Assembly (NCBI RefSeq): GCF_046630445.1
Contig: NC_092338.1
Location: 15,662,001-15,726,000 of the forward strand
From: Rutidosis leptorrhynchoides
Taxonomy: Eukaryota > Streptophyta > Magnoliopsida > Asterales > Asteraceae
Length of the DNA stretch: 64,000 bases
Reading direction: 5' to 3'
Shown here: positions 34,824 through 44,221 of the stretch, piece after piece
How the letters are laid out: each line of letters starts with the position of its first letter
Numbering within the stretch: the stretch's first letter is position 1
The notes under the pieces: generated by a model
Databases searched by the model: none
Told to the model about the DNA's origin: nothing
What the model saw: only the letters and a program-made list of their open reading frames with translations
Position numbers and translations under genes: made by a program

Positions 34824-37012
34824 TGAAACAACCCAACCCGTATTAAACCGGCTCATAAAATTTTTTCCTTTTAATATACATTAAATAACGTTTAGGTCCC
34901 ACTACACAATTTCCAAAACATTTTTGTTATCGAAGTAAGTTCATCGAACGTAAAACATACATTAATAATTTAAACTCCTTAATACAATGATACGTTAATT
35001 AAATCATAAACCGGTTATAATCATTATGACCCGACTAGTTACGTTTACACAAAACCGAGCATGGTGATTTGGGACTACGCTACCCAAATCCTAATCGAGT
35101 ACAAAAGCAAGATCTTCTAAAGCAACTAGCCAAGGTCTTTAATCCCCACGCTTACTCGAGCCGCCAACGCACGAACCTATAAAAATATCAACAACGAGAG
35201 GGTAAGCTAATGCTTAGTGAATGTAAAGATACTATACACATACATATGCATAAAATGGCTACGCATCCCTAAGCATCAAAATAACACATACCGTATCCGC
35301 ATGGTAAACAAACTACAAAAGAGCACGATACACGAAGTAGCTACACGCTACGTAATCGCCAAGCTAACGTCACAAGATTAGCTACAACACAACAATAAGT
35401 ATATACGCGTACACAATAAATACAATCAACAATATCGATAAGGTTAACCCCTTAACCCAAACCACATGAAGGTTGGCCGAACTACCCGGACCTTAGTGAA
35501 TTCGAACTACCCGAGATTCACTTCCTTCACCAATTCAACAACCGAGGTTGGCCGAACTACCCGAGCCTTAGTGAATTCGCACAACCCGAAATTCACCACC
35601 TCATCACCAAGATGACCGAAACAACCCGAGTCATTATGAATCCGCACTAACCGAGATTCATTCCCTCAACAACAAATGTTAGCAACCCATCGCCAAAAGA
35701 GTTATCCAAAACGCTAGCCAATTCACAACACCAAGGGTAAGAACCCACAACGCATAAGCGTATCACATGGACCCGAAGCACAAGGTCCATTCTTCCACAC
35801 GAACATTGAGTAAACCCGAACAAGGGTTACCCTACACACACGCACCCATTTTACACATACACATGTGCATAGTAAATTTACACTCACCTTGAAGCCTTGA
35901 TGAATGCAACCGAATAATCCGCAACACGCCAATGGAAAGTACCTATTCCATTAATCACATAACAACAACACAATTAAGGTGGATTTACAAATCAACCCAA
36001 ATTGACAACTAGTGAGATTTCGACCCAATTGCACTTCTAAGCTCAAACCGCGCCCGAACTAACCAATAATCACTAACACAAGTGAAAATGGTCTCAATAC
36101 ACCAATTAAACCCAATCACAAGTGTTAAACACCAATCTTGCCCAAATTGACACCTAAACCCTAATTTTGACCCATTTCAAAATTAGTCAATCCAAATATA
36201 CCCAAAGTGGTTCCAACACTTCTATAATCACTAACACAAGTGATTATACACCATTTACAAGCCTTAAACATGGTTAAATCATTAACCAATCCAAAACCCA
36301 CCAACATCAACAATAACTAGTTACAAATACCCATTTCACCATCTAAATGGGTTTTACAACTAACTAGCTCAAAACCCTAACCTTGAATATCAAATCACAA
36401 GTATGAAATTCAGAGTTGAGACTTACCAATACCACCAAAAGGATGCCGTTGACGAGATGAACAACTTTAAAACTTGAGGTTTTACCCGAAACAACCTCCT
36501 TCTTCTTCAAATGGAGTTCTCTCTCTCTAAAACTCAATCTCTCTCTGGGGTTTGGAGATGAGAGTGTTTTTGTGTAAAAATGAAGATAGGATAATGTTTG
36601 GAACTGATTTGGGGTATAAAACCCGTCTATGATGCGAAAATACCAAAATACCCTCGAAATACCCATTAAAAAGGGTTAAAAATGTCAGTTCAACGTAATC
36701 GTCGCGTTTCGCGACCTTCTATCGCGTTCTGTGATGATTGATACGCGACAAACCCACCCGAATCGCGACAAGGTGATCAGGAGCTAGGAAAAGTTGTGCG
36801 TCGCGTTTTAATCACTCCCGTCGCGATCCGCGACGTCCCCACACAAGACAAACACACTTGAAACGCGATAGCTGACCTGATAGTTCCCAATCTCATTTTT
36901 AAAACACCATAAGTCAAACTCGGTCAAACAATAACGTTCCAAACGATCAAGTACCTATTCTTGGGCTCCGTAAGACGCCCAAGCGTCATGTTTAGAAAAA
37001 CGGGGTGTTACA
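34824..37012 (-). mobile_element. 5' LTR of the gag-bearing element
   Basis: Minus-strand TGTAACACCCCGTTTTTC at 37012 to GTTGGGTTGTTTCA at 34824, 2189 bases, TG..CA ends, with the primer site adjacent. The first 17 bases match the LTR that begins at 63928. The U3 side holds a CpG-rich stretch with repeated CGCGA words (36690-36865); the middle holds the ACCCGA/TTAGTGAATTCG modules. Confidence 0.8.
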
Positions 37013-37770
37013 TTCGGTTAACAGCGCGAATAGACTAATCGCACGATCGCCACTATAATCGCAAACATGACTTCACCAATGTAAGTACTTGTCGCCAAAT
37101 TTTTCATCAAAGAACAGCATTATTCAAGTACGCGGTGAAAATAGAAAAATGGAGTATCGTAAATTTTTAATGGAGTTTTAACCTAAAAGTAACGATACTC
37201 CTCTTTTTTATTAACATTTGGTAAAACAATCATTTAAACGTCAAAATAAAAATAGATTACCTTTTATAGGAATTTGAGGTTAAAAAGTTATGTTTCAATG
37301 GAGTTTGCCCATTAGTAAATGTTGTAATGTTCTAGGTTGGGTTGACCCACATACACTTTTTTGTTCACATCGGAATCTCTTTGTAGATGTAACCACTTCT
37401 TTATACCACTTATAAGTCTTCCATTTCCAAGTGGTTCCGCAATTTAAAGAGTTCTTTGTAGATTGGTAGTCCACCAGTTTTCTCCAAATAACTCTGCTCA
37501 TTTTTTGTTATAAAACGGTTATTTTAAATTGTGGCCCCCGCGACGGTTGGAGATAGTCGCGATTTTTTTCCTCCCCCAAAAAGGACCCTCCAATTCCTCC
37601 ATTGTGTGGAGAATTGATGGCCCTAACAACCTACTTAACTTAATTGTTCTTATTGATTAAACGGGCTTTAGCGACCCAAATATGGAAGACATAAAAGTAA
37701 TACATCAGTAATCTACATGATTACAAATAAGAGCTCTGTAGTTTTCAGAGTTACTTACGTGTGAAGGATG
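37013..37770. other. Intergenic stretch, nothing recognised
   Basis: AT-rich DNA just outside the LTR. A 68-codon minus-strand open frame (37295-37501, TTWKWKTYKWYKEVV) has no family I can name. The Cys and Trp content is unusual, but no motif supports a gene. Confidence 0.4.
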
Positions 37771-37789
37771 ATCTTTATGGTATTCTAAA

Positions 37790-38960
37790 AGTTTGGCTAG
37801 AGATTGTAGTTAACAGAGGAATTGCTCGAGGACTAATTTACCAGTATCAATGATTCACAATTTCGAAATATTCATAAAGATCGTGACAATAATCTTATTG
37901 GGCATTTAAGTACTAGTGGTTAACACACGTGTTATCACCACTAAAGCTAATGCAAATAAAATATTATCCCTTTATCAAATTTTGTACATTGTGTTCAACC
38001 ATTTAGCATCGAAGGTCAATGAAATTGATTGATGAAATTATAGATGAATTCCAAGTTTTAAGGTCAGTTGAGGTCAGGTTGTTATGTGTTCAACAAAATG
38101 CAGGGGATAGGCCAAACATGTCATTTGATATTACACGATGAGGGTTCACTGCAGTCTGCAAGCTTATAAACAACCAGCGTTTTACAGTTTACACGCAAGT
38201 GGAGTTACTAGTTCATAAATTAAACATTCCAGAATAGGTAATGCGGCATACTACAGTTTCATATTCATCTAATTCAACAAAAACATCACATATCACCAGA
38301 AATAAGAGCAAAATGTTTTTTGTTAACTTATTCAATTTAAATCGAAAGTTCAACATCGTGTTTAAATTAATCAGCTACATCAAACCCTATACATATATCA
38401 ATTAAATAAGATACGAACAAGCGAATTCGGAAACTATTTACGAGTTTTACATTAGCGTAACTTAAAAATGCAGTGAAATTGACGATACAAGTGTTGAGGT
38501 GTCACCAGAATTAAAGATTGAAGGATATACAAACTGATAGAAACGGTGGATTGAGATCCCTCCGGATCATTGACAAGTAGTCAATGACCGGAGGATATTT
38601 AGTGATAGTAGGCGAAAGCGATATGAGGGTTAGGAAACCTATCTGATGCCATGTTTATAGATTACATAACCCTAATAAATCTAGAAACCTTAACAGACTT
38701 AAGCCCACAATCGGACTTGGATCTTCTAATTCGTCTAACAGTTTGGCGTTTAAACATTTTATTTACACTTTTATAGTGGTCAATATAGATACTATTTTGG
38801 ACCTAATAGTCTATCATGGATTAATAACGAGGCACATTAGGGTGGGTGGGGCTTGTTTTAAAGCTTGGAAACAATTTAACAAGGCTGCTGGGTTTGATTG
38901 GGTCTCACTTCATGAACCCAATTTCAGTTGGGCTCATTTCTAACTTGATAACCGAAGCGC
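37790..38960 (+). pseudogene. S-domain receptor kinase 3'-end relic plus duplicated downstream DNA
   Basis: Degenerate pieces of kinase exons are visible: AGAGGAATTGCTCGAGGACT near 37834 (exon 5, GIARGL), GACAATAATCTTATTGGGC near 37892 (end of exon 6) and 38040-38125 (exon 7, reading VLRSVEVRLLCVQQNAGDRP). After this, 38220-38500 and 38740-38945 match 50520-50790 and 50815-50990, the DNA downstream of the intact kinase at 46369-50148. So an old segmental duplicate of that locus's 3' side lies here, with unrelated DNA at about 38520-38735. It is not a functional gene. Confidence 0.7.
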
Positions 38961-40935
38961 GAAATTGAAAACGATACGCGAAACTGGAAACTGAAACACG
39001 AGTCACAAAATTGTGAGAAATAGGTCTCACCTGATCTATTTAGGTCTGTTAAAAATTTGACGCGTGATCCATTTAACAATATTCTAAATCCCGTATTCGT
39101 TGTCATCATATTATTGGCCAGGGGTACTCTTGAAACCGAATTACATTTGTTTCGACTCGTGCATATATTTGATATTTTATCCGTCATCTAAAACATAATC
39201 CTCACGTTAGGAATTTTTAACGGTGTTGAAATCAAACAAACATATATTTTCTTTAACCTTTATTACAAAACGAATTATACGACCACATAATAATTTCCCC
39301 CTCACAATTTATTATTTCATTTTCTTAATTAATTCATCTAACCACAATTTAAATATCATATTTAAAACTATAGAAGAAATAATACAGTATTAAATAAAAA
39401 AATTAAATATTTGGTTTAGACCAATAACCAATGTGTAATAATCTTTACCCACATGGTACTGTTTTAAACCAATTATCTATTCTTTCTAGATTAAAATGTA
39501 TTCTTTCAAACGTTTTCAAGCAGCAACGCTCGATGACTCAAACTGTGTAAGAAGTAGAACTCCAAAATTACTTATCGTAGTTTGAAATATGCCCTTATTT
39601 TTTGTAGCCGCGTATCTATTTTTATTAATTCACCTATCCATCCCAAATACGGATATCCGCGAATAGGGGTCTCCACCCGTTGTGATCCCTATTTTTACTT
39701 GAGAGAAAAGAAAGGTTTGATCAATCAATTTGTGTGAAACACTATGGTGACCTTGTTGTCGGCGTTGATTGATCCTAACTAACTTCACCTACTATCTCAA
39801 GGTTTATTTTCATATCTTAAATAATAATAAACTGTATGTATGTATTTGTTGCTGAAATCTTTGAATTGGTTGTTTGCTTTCGTCTAAAGCGTTTTATACA
39901 TGTATTCTATCTGATATTGTACTTGACTATTGTACTTGACTTAATGAACGATTGTGGTCGATCGGTTTTGTTTAAAAATTATTCTAGTTGAGATTGTACT
40001 TTACTTGATTGCCGATTGTTTTTGTTTGAAAATTAGGGTTTCGTAATTTCCGTTTGAGCTATAATAAAGTTTCTAGGGTTTTTTTAATCGATCTGTTCAG
40101 TTGATTTTAGGATTATTTAGTTTAATAGTAGAATGCTTTGATGTGCATCAGTCCATCTGTTTGTTGCATGATTAGCTTTGGTTACAAGCGTGTTGGGAGT
40201 GTATACTGGTAATATACATATATTTTAATTTAATAATAATAAACGTTTGGTGTCTCATTTGCGAATTTGTTTGGTTGACATTGTAATAATAATAATGTGT
40301 CATGATAGTTGTAGCTTGGAAAATTAGATGCACGTTGAGGTTTGATTTGAATTTGTATGTTTCTTATTTAGCGCTTATAGTACTACTGTGGCTATTTATG
40401 TTGTCTTAACTGGAGTTATGTGTTGCAAGTACTAAATCAACGTGTATACGTAGTCAATTTTTAATTGCGTTAATTTGCGGTTGTTACTCATTTCTTCCAT
40501 AGATGTGTCGTTGTTGTCGCAAATATTGAGTGACAGTAGCATACAAAGTGAGATGCTCACTACTCACTAGAGTGTGCTGGTGATGTCTTATAAGTAGTTA
40601 TTAGATTGTACTCTGTAACTAAATTTGTTGCAGTTTTAGTGATACAAGTGGTGAAAGATGAATCATAGACAATAAATACATTCACATGTTTATCTAAGTG
40701 TTTGTTTGTAGTTGAGGATTATTAGTTAGATGTGTGTATGATATGTGTAATGCCTAGATTGTGAGTTATGTGCTATACCTATAGGTGAAGATTTTGACAT
40801 ATGTTGATCTGAATAAGGAAGGATTAAAAATGTCGTAGCATTAAATTAACCCACCGATTTGATTTTTAGATGATTGTGATATTAAATTAAATTCAAACTG
40901 ACTAACTGAAGTAATTGTTATTAACTTGTTGTCAG
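38961..40935 (+). promoter_or_regulatory. Upstream region and probable 5'-UTR intron of the DUF295 gene
   Basis: No ORF of interest. Around 39690-39800 the sequence (GAGAGAAAAGAAAGGTTTG, then ACTATCTCAAGGTTTATTTTC) looks like a plant 5' leader with a possible donor at 39801. The coding ATG at 40936 is immediately preceded by TTGTTGTCAG, a good acceptor. A leader intron of about 1.1 kb ending at the start codon is a reasonable inference; no transcript evidence is available. Confidence 0.35.
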
Positions 40936-42100
40936 ATGGCGTATGATGAGCAGCAGCAGGTGGTTTGTATGGGTTCATCATCATCATGTGAGAAGTTGCC
41001 TCCTTTATCATCTTCCAATAAATATCCATGGTTTATTGTTCAGAACCTCGAAGACGAAGACGACATGTGTACAGAATTTTTCTCTACACTACATGACCCG
41101 TTGCTTAAATTTCAAATTCAAATCCCCGAGTTATACAAAAAACGTATCCGAGGTTGTTTCTATGGCTGGTTGCTTATATCAAACCATCCAGATAATGTTA
41201 TTTGGTCTCTTTGGAACCCAGTGAGTTTGAAGACTGTAAACCTTCCCCCTCTTATCTTGAAAGATGGAGATGGTAATATATCTATACGTGAGTGTTTGTT
41301 GACAGCTCCTCCTGATGATCCCACTTGTGTCCTCCTGTTAACGAGATGTGATGCATCTACATTTGTCTTTTGTCACCTAAGAAACCATAGTAAAAGAAAG
41401 AGGATGAGGTGGACTGAAATGTCATACAGTAAACAGCTCAACAGCTCAAGAGATTAACATATAATGGTGAATTACTACGTAACCTATGTTGTTGCAATGG
41501 TAAAATATATGCCTTAAGTTCCGACGGTTATTTCTGTACTGCAGTCATACAGGTAGTAGTAAAGTGGGACATGATTCAACTACTGATGTTTGGGGCCTGC
41601 CCTGTGCCTGAATTTCATCGTTGTACTCACTATGATCCTTTTATTATCGGAGGAAGATATGGTAAGAAGGAATTATTGTTCTGCGTTATCGTGTGTTATC
41701 ACAATGAAACTAGAAAACTTAAAGTTGCTGAAGTGTTTTTGTTTCGATTAGACACTGGTCGCATTAAGTGGGAAGATTTGGAATGCCTCAAGAAATGGGA
41801 CGTGAGTGGTTTGAATTTGGAAGAATACGAAGATGAAGACGTTGAAGACTTAGACATTACTCAAGCTATGTGGGAAGAAATGGATGACTTGAAAGACACT
41901 GCTATCTTTTATGTGGATCTTGGTCGTGATCGCTCCATATTTTATAACTCCGCCGCAGTTGCCTCCGATGATTTATTAGGGGGTGGTTATATACAGATTC
42001 GTGACAAAATGGACGGAATATTACACTTGTACCATGTCAGAGATAGAACCATCATCGCATCTCCTATGCCTTCGCGGGTGGTCTCAACAACCCATGTCTC
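40936..42100 (+). CDS. F-box/KIB1-like double-DUF295 protein, N-terminal half (frameshifted)
   Basis: The ATG at 40936 begins MAYDEQQQVVCMGSSSS. The family signature follows: YPWFIVQNLEDED, RGCFYGWLLISNHPDNVIWSLWNPVS, then LRNLCCCNGKIYALSSDGYF and, near the end, DKMDGILHLYHVRDRTI and THVSM. This is the DUF295/KIB1-4 beta-propeller. The family includes F-box-like proteins of unclear substrate; Arabidopsis KIB1 targets BIN2 kinases. The frame is broken by a perfect 8-bp tandem duplication, CAGCTCAA, at 41434-41441 and 41442-41449. The upstream frame then stops at 41455, while the downstream part stays open to 42338. If spliced, a donor GTGGGA at 42101 and acceptor ATGTATGTAG at 42350 join it in frame to the second half. 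With the duplication present this allele is probably non-functional, or makes a short N-terminal protein. Confidence 0.6.
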
Positions 42101-42112
42101 CATGTGGGAAGG

Positions 42113-42139
42113 AACAAGGAACAAGGAACAAGGAACAAC
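42113..42139. repeat. Short GGAACAA tandem repeat
   Basis: About four copies of GGAACAA in the linker between the two DUF295 halves, followed by repeated CCATGTCTCC words. It adds to the low-complexity nature of this linker or intron. Confidence 0.8.
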
Positions 42140-42169
42140 CCATGTCTCCATGTCTCCATGTTGCCTCCG

Positions 42170-42170
<1 letters not shown>

Positions 42171-42224
<54 letters not shown>

Positions 42225-42272
42225 GGCGGCGGCGGCGGCGGCGTTTCGTGGTCGTCGTCGTCGTCGTCGTCT
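42171..42272. repeat. Compound triplet repeat (GCT)n(GCG)n then (GTC)n
   Basis: About 17 GCT units and six GCG units (42171-42242) are followed, after TTTCGTG, by about seven GTC units (42250-42272). Depending on frame they read as poly-Cys, poly-Ala or poly-Leu, then Arg, Ser or Val runs. They lie between the two halves of the DUF295 gene, most likely in an intron. Confidence 0.92.
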
Positions 42273-42330
42273 ATCTATCTATCTTGTATTTTTTTATTAT
42301 TTATTATTTATTATTTATTTTATATTAATA

Positions 42331-43273
42331 ATGCTTGATCATGTATGTAGGCTAGAAGAAAACTGCACGGGTACCGTCAAACCAGAAAAGGATGAGAGAG
42401 TAGTAGTAGTAACGTTGGACGAGGGGGTTTTGAAGCACAACGAATCATCGCGGCTACTTGATGTGTTGGAGATGCTTATGGAACATTGTGTGGGTGTGGA
42501 GTACCTGAACCTGCGTGAAACGTGCAAATTCTGTCGTCTAGCATTACCTCTGATACGGTGGAGCAACAAGTCATCACGTACCAGATTACATAATTATTCG
42601 TTAACATCACCATGGCTGATGGTTGCAAATAAACATCGAGGAGGAGTTACTATCAGTTTTACAGATCCGTTGTCGGGGGATAACTACTTTGTGAAGAAGA
42701 ATTCACAGGTGCTATCATCGATTGTGGACGACGAAATGTATTGTTCGAGGTATGGTTGGTTGTTGTTTGAGAGCAGCGAATTTAAATGCCCGGTGTTTTT
42801 TAACCCATTCACAAGTGATGTTCGCAAGCTTCCAAATTATGGTTACATATCTTTCTTAAGTTTCTCAGCATCACCTACTAATAATAATTGCATAGTTGCT
42901 GGATTTTCAGTAGATGAACAAGGACAGTTGTGTTTCATATACTACTCTGTAGGTGTATTAGGAGGAGGAGCTCGGGAACTATCATCAACATGGCGTTGCG
43001 TCCCTCTTGGTCATGATGATCATATGCCATATTCTTTAACATTTATTGGCCAAGATCTTTACGCATTGGGTAGAGGCGGACAAGTTATCGTATTAAAAAA
43101 TTTGGGTGGTGAAGAAAGCATGGTTATAAAAACTGTTTTAACCAAAGCACCACCACTGATGATAAGTAGAAGTCGCGACTCCCAGTATTTCCTGATGAGT
43201 TGCGACGATGAACATCTTTTACTTGTCATTGTGGGTGATGAGTGTGGACAAGTTAAGGTATTCAAGAAGCGAA

Positions 43274-43331
<58 letters not shown>

Positions 43332-43599
43332 GGATGAGGATGATAAATGGGAGAAAATAGATGGTATAGGGAAGCACACCATCTTTATTGGTGGTACGAC
43401 ATCTATTTGCGTTGATGCCAAGAAGCCTGAAATGGAGAACAAGATCTACTTCCCGCAGCTAGTGTGGTACTCACTCGAAACACACACGTATCACGCCTCA
43501 TCTGATCCTGGGAAAATCATGAAAAGATCTTTCCGGGGTTTCGTGGGAGCCAAATCTCATCTCAACTGCCATGCTTGGATACAACCAAGTTGGTGTTAG
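42331..43599 (+). CDS. F-box/KIB1-like double-DUF295 protein, C-terminal half
   Basis: Open frame of 422 residues from the first ATG. If spliced to the first half, coding resumes at 42351. An F-box-like segment (SSRLLDVLEMLMEHCVGVEY, then LRETCKFCRLALPLIRWS) lies at about residues 37-76. A DUF295 propeller follows: YGWLLFESSEF, FFNPFTSDVRKLP, FIGQDLYALGRGGQVIVL, and the family ending HCHAWIQPSWC-like text just before the stop at 43597. Plant relatives with two DUF295 units separated by an F-box are known to me, which supports one gene with the N-terminal half. As an F-box protein it would act in an SCF ubiquitin ligase, probably nuclear or cytosolic. Oddity: a run of about 18 Asp near residue 320. 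The ATG overlaps the stop of the upstream frame by eight bases. Confidence 0.65.
43274..43344. repeat. (GAT)n repeat encoding poly-Asp
   Basis: About 20 GAT units with two GAG interruptions near the end, in frame in the C-terminal DUF295 half. They encode an acidic Asp/Glu tract in what is normally a short loop of the propeller (KRND..DDKWEKI). The antisense poly-Ser frame is a shadow. Confidence 0.95.
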
Positions 43600-43603
43600 C
43601 TAA

Positions 43604-43860
43604 TGCAACTAAAATATTATCCTTTATCAAATTATGTACATTGTGTTCAAGCATGGCATGTACCTTCGAAGGTCAATGAAATATATTGATGAAGTTATAG
43701 TTGAAGTTATATTGATGAAGTTATAGTTGTTATGTGTTCAACAAAATGCAGGAGATAGGCTAAACATGTCATCTGATATTATACACGATGAGGGTTCACT
43801 GCAGTCTGCAGGCTTCTAAATAACCAGGGTTTTACACGCAAGTGGAGTTACTTGTAGCCG
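43604..43860 (+). pseudogene. Second relic of an S-domain kinase 3' end
   Basis: Starts right after the DUF295 stop. It matches 37960-38215 (CTAATGCAACTAAAATATTA, GTACATTGTGTTCAA, GATGAGGGTTCACTGCAG). It includes the exon-7-like text LLCVQQNAGDRLNMS. An internal duplication of TTGATGAAGTTATAGTTG lies near 43689-43728. With 37790-38220 it flanks the DUF295 gene in the same orientation. Confidence 0.65.
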
Positions 43861-44009
43861 ATTTTCATTTCAGGCACTTATCATGCAGTTTCAGGTAGCT
43901 ATATAACTATTACCGAACTAGATGCTCGATTATATATCTACATACAAGTCGCACAGTTTATGTTACAGTAATTACATGTGTAATTTACTAAATCTTGATT
44001 ATGGTACAG

Positions 44010-44221
44010 TTGATTAAAGTCATGCTCAAGAGCTTTCATCTAACAAAAACAAGACTTTTCCATCAAATGAGGACTTAATCTAAACATAAGAACACAAAAC
44101 TCTATTTGATTAAGCGCGCCATCTTTATTAAAATCACCTTGTTTCAACTTACTCATTAAACCATCATCACTAAAATCTTGTAAACCCAAATTCGAAGAGT
44201 TCATTTTAAGGCTGTTTTGTT
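44010..44221 (-). pseudogene. KIC/PBP1-like EF-hand calcium-binding protein relic
   Basis: Minus-strand translation from 44204 gives MNSSNLGLQDFSDDGL, then KLKQGDFNKDGALNQIEF and CVLMFRLSPHLMEKS. It contains a full EF-hand loop (Asp1, Asn3, Asp5, Gly6, Glu12). This is the C-terminal half of the small single-EF-hand proteins PBP1/KIC (PINOID-binding protein 1, KCBP-interacting), normally about 110-125 residues. The N-terminal half is absent, and a TAG stands where the family has a Leu in its FWLEEAL-like ending (44050-44052), after which MKALEHDF is still recognisable. A decayed gene fragment, type by motif recall. Confidence 0.65.

Larger units (their letters stand above)
28490..37012 (-). 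mobile_element. gag-bearing gypsy element, minus strand, 3' end not seen
   Basis: It has a 5' LTR at 34824-37012, primer site at 34806-34821, gag at 33467-34552, then more than 3 kb without recognisable protease, RT or integrase. A solo LTR (30474-33307) is nested in it. No matching second LTR is visible; the left side meets the chromovirus LTR near 28490. It looks like a gag-only, non-autonomous (TR-GAG-like) element, or one whose pol was lost. Broken. Confidence 0.55.

Noticed and set aside
37295-37501. 68-codon Trp/Lys-rich ORF
   Set aside because: No family recognised; could be a transposon scrap, not supportable as a gene.
42104-42328. Poly-Leu/poly-Arg small protein
   Set aside because: One of three frames through the GCT/GCG/GTC array; no family support.
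43059-43442. Minus-strand poly-Ser protein
   Set aside because: Shadow of the (GAT)n tract within the DUF295 coding frame.
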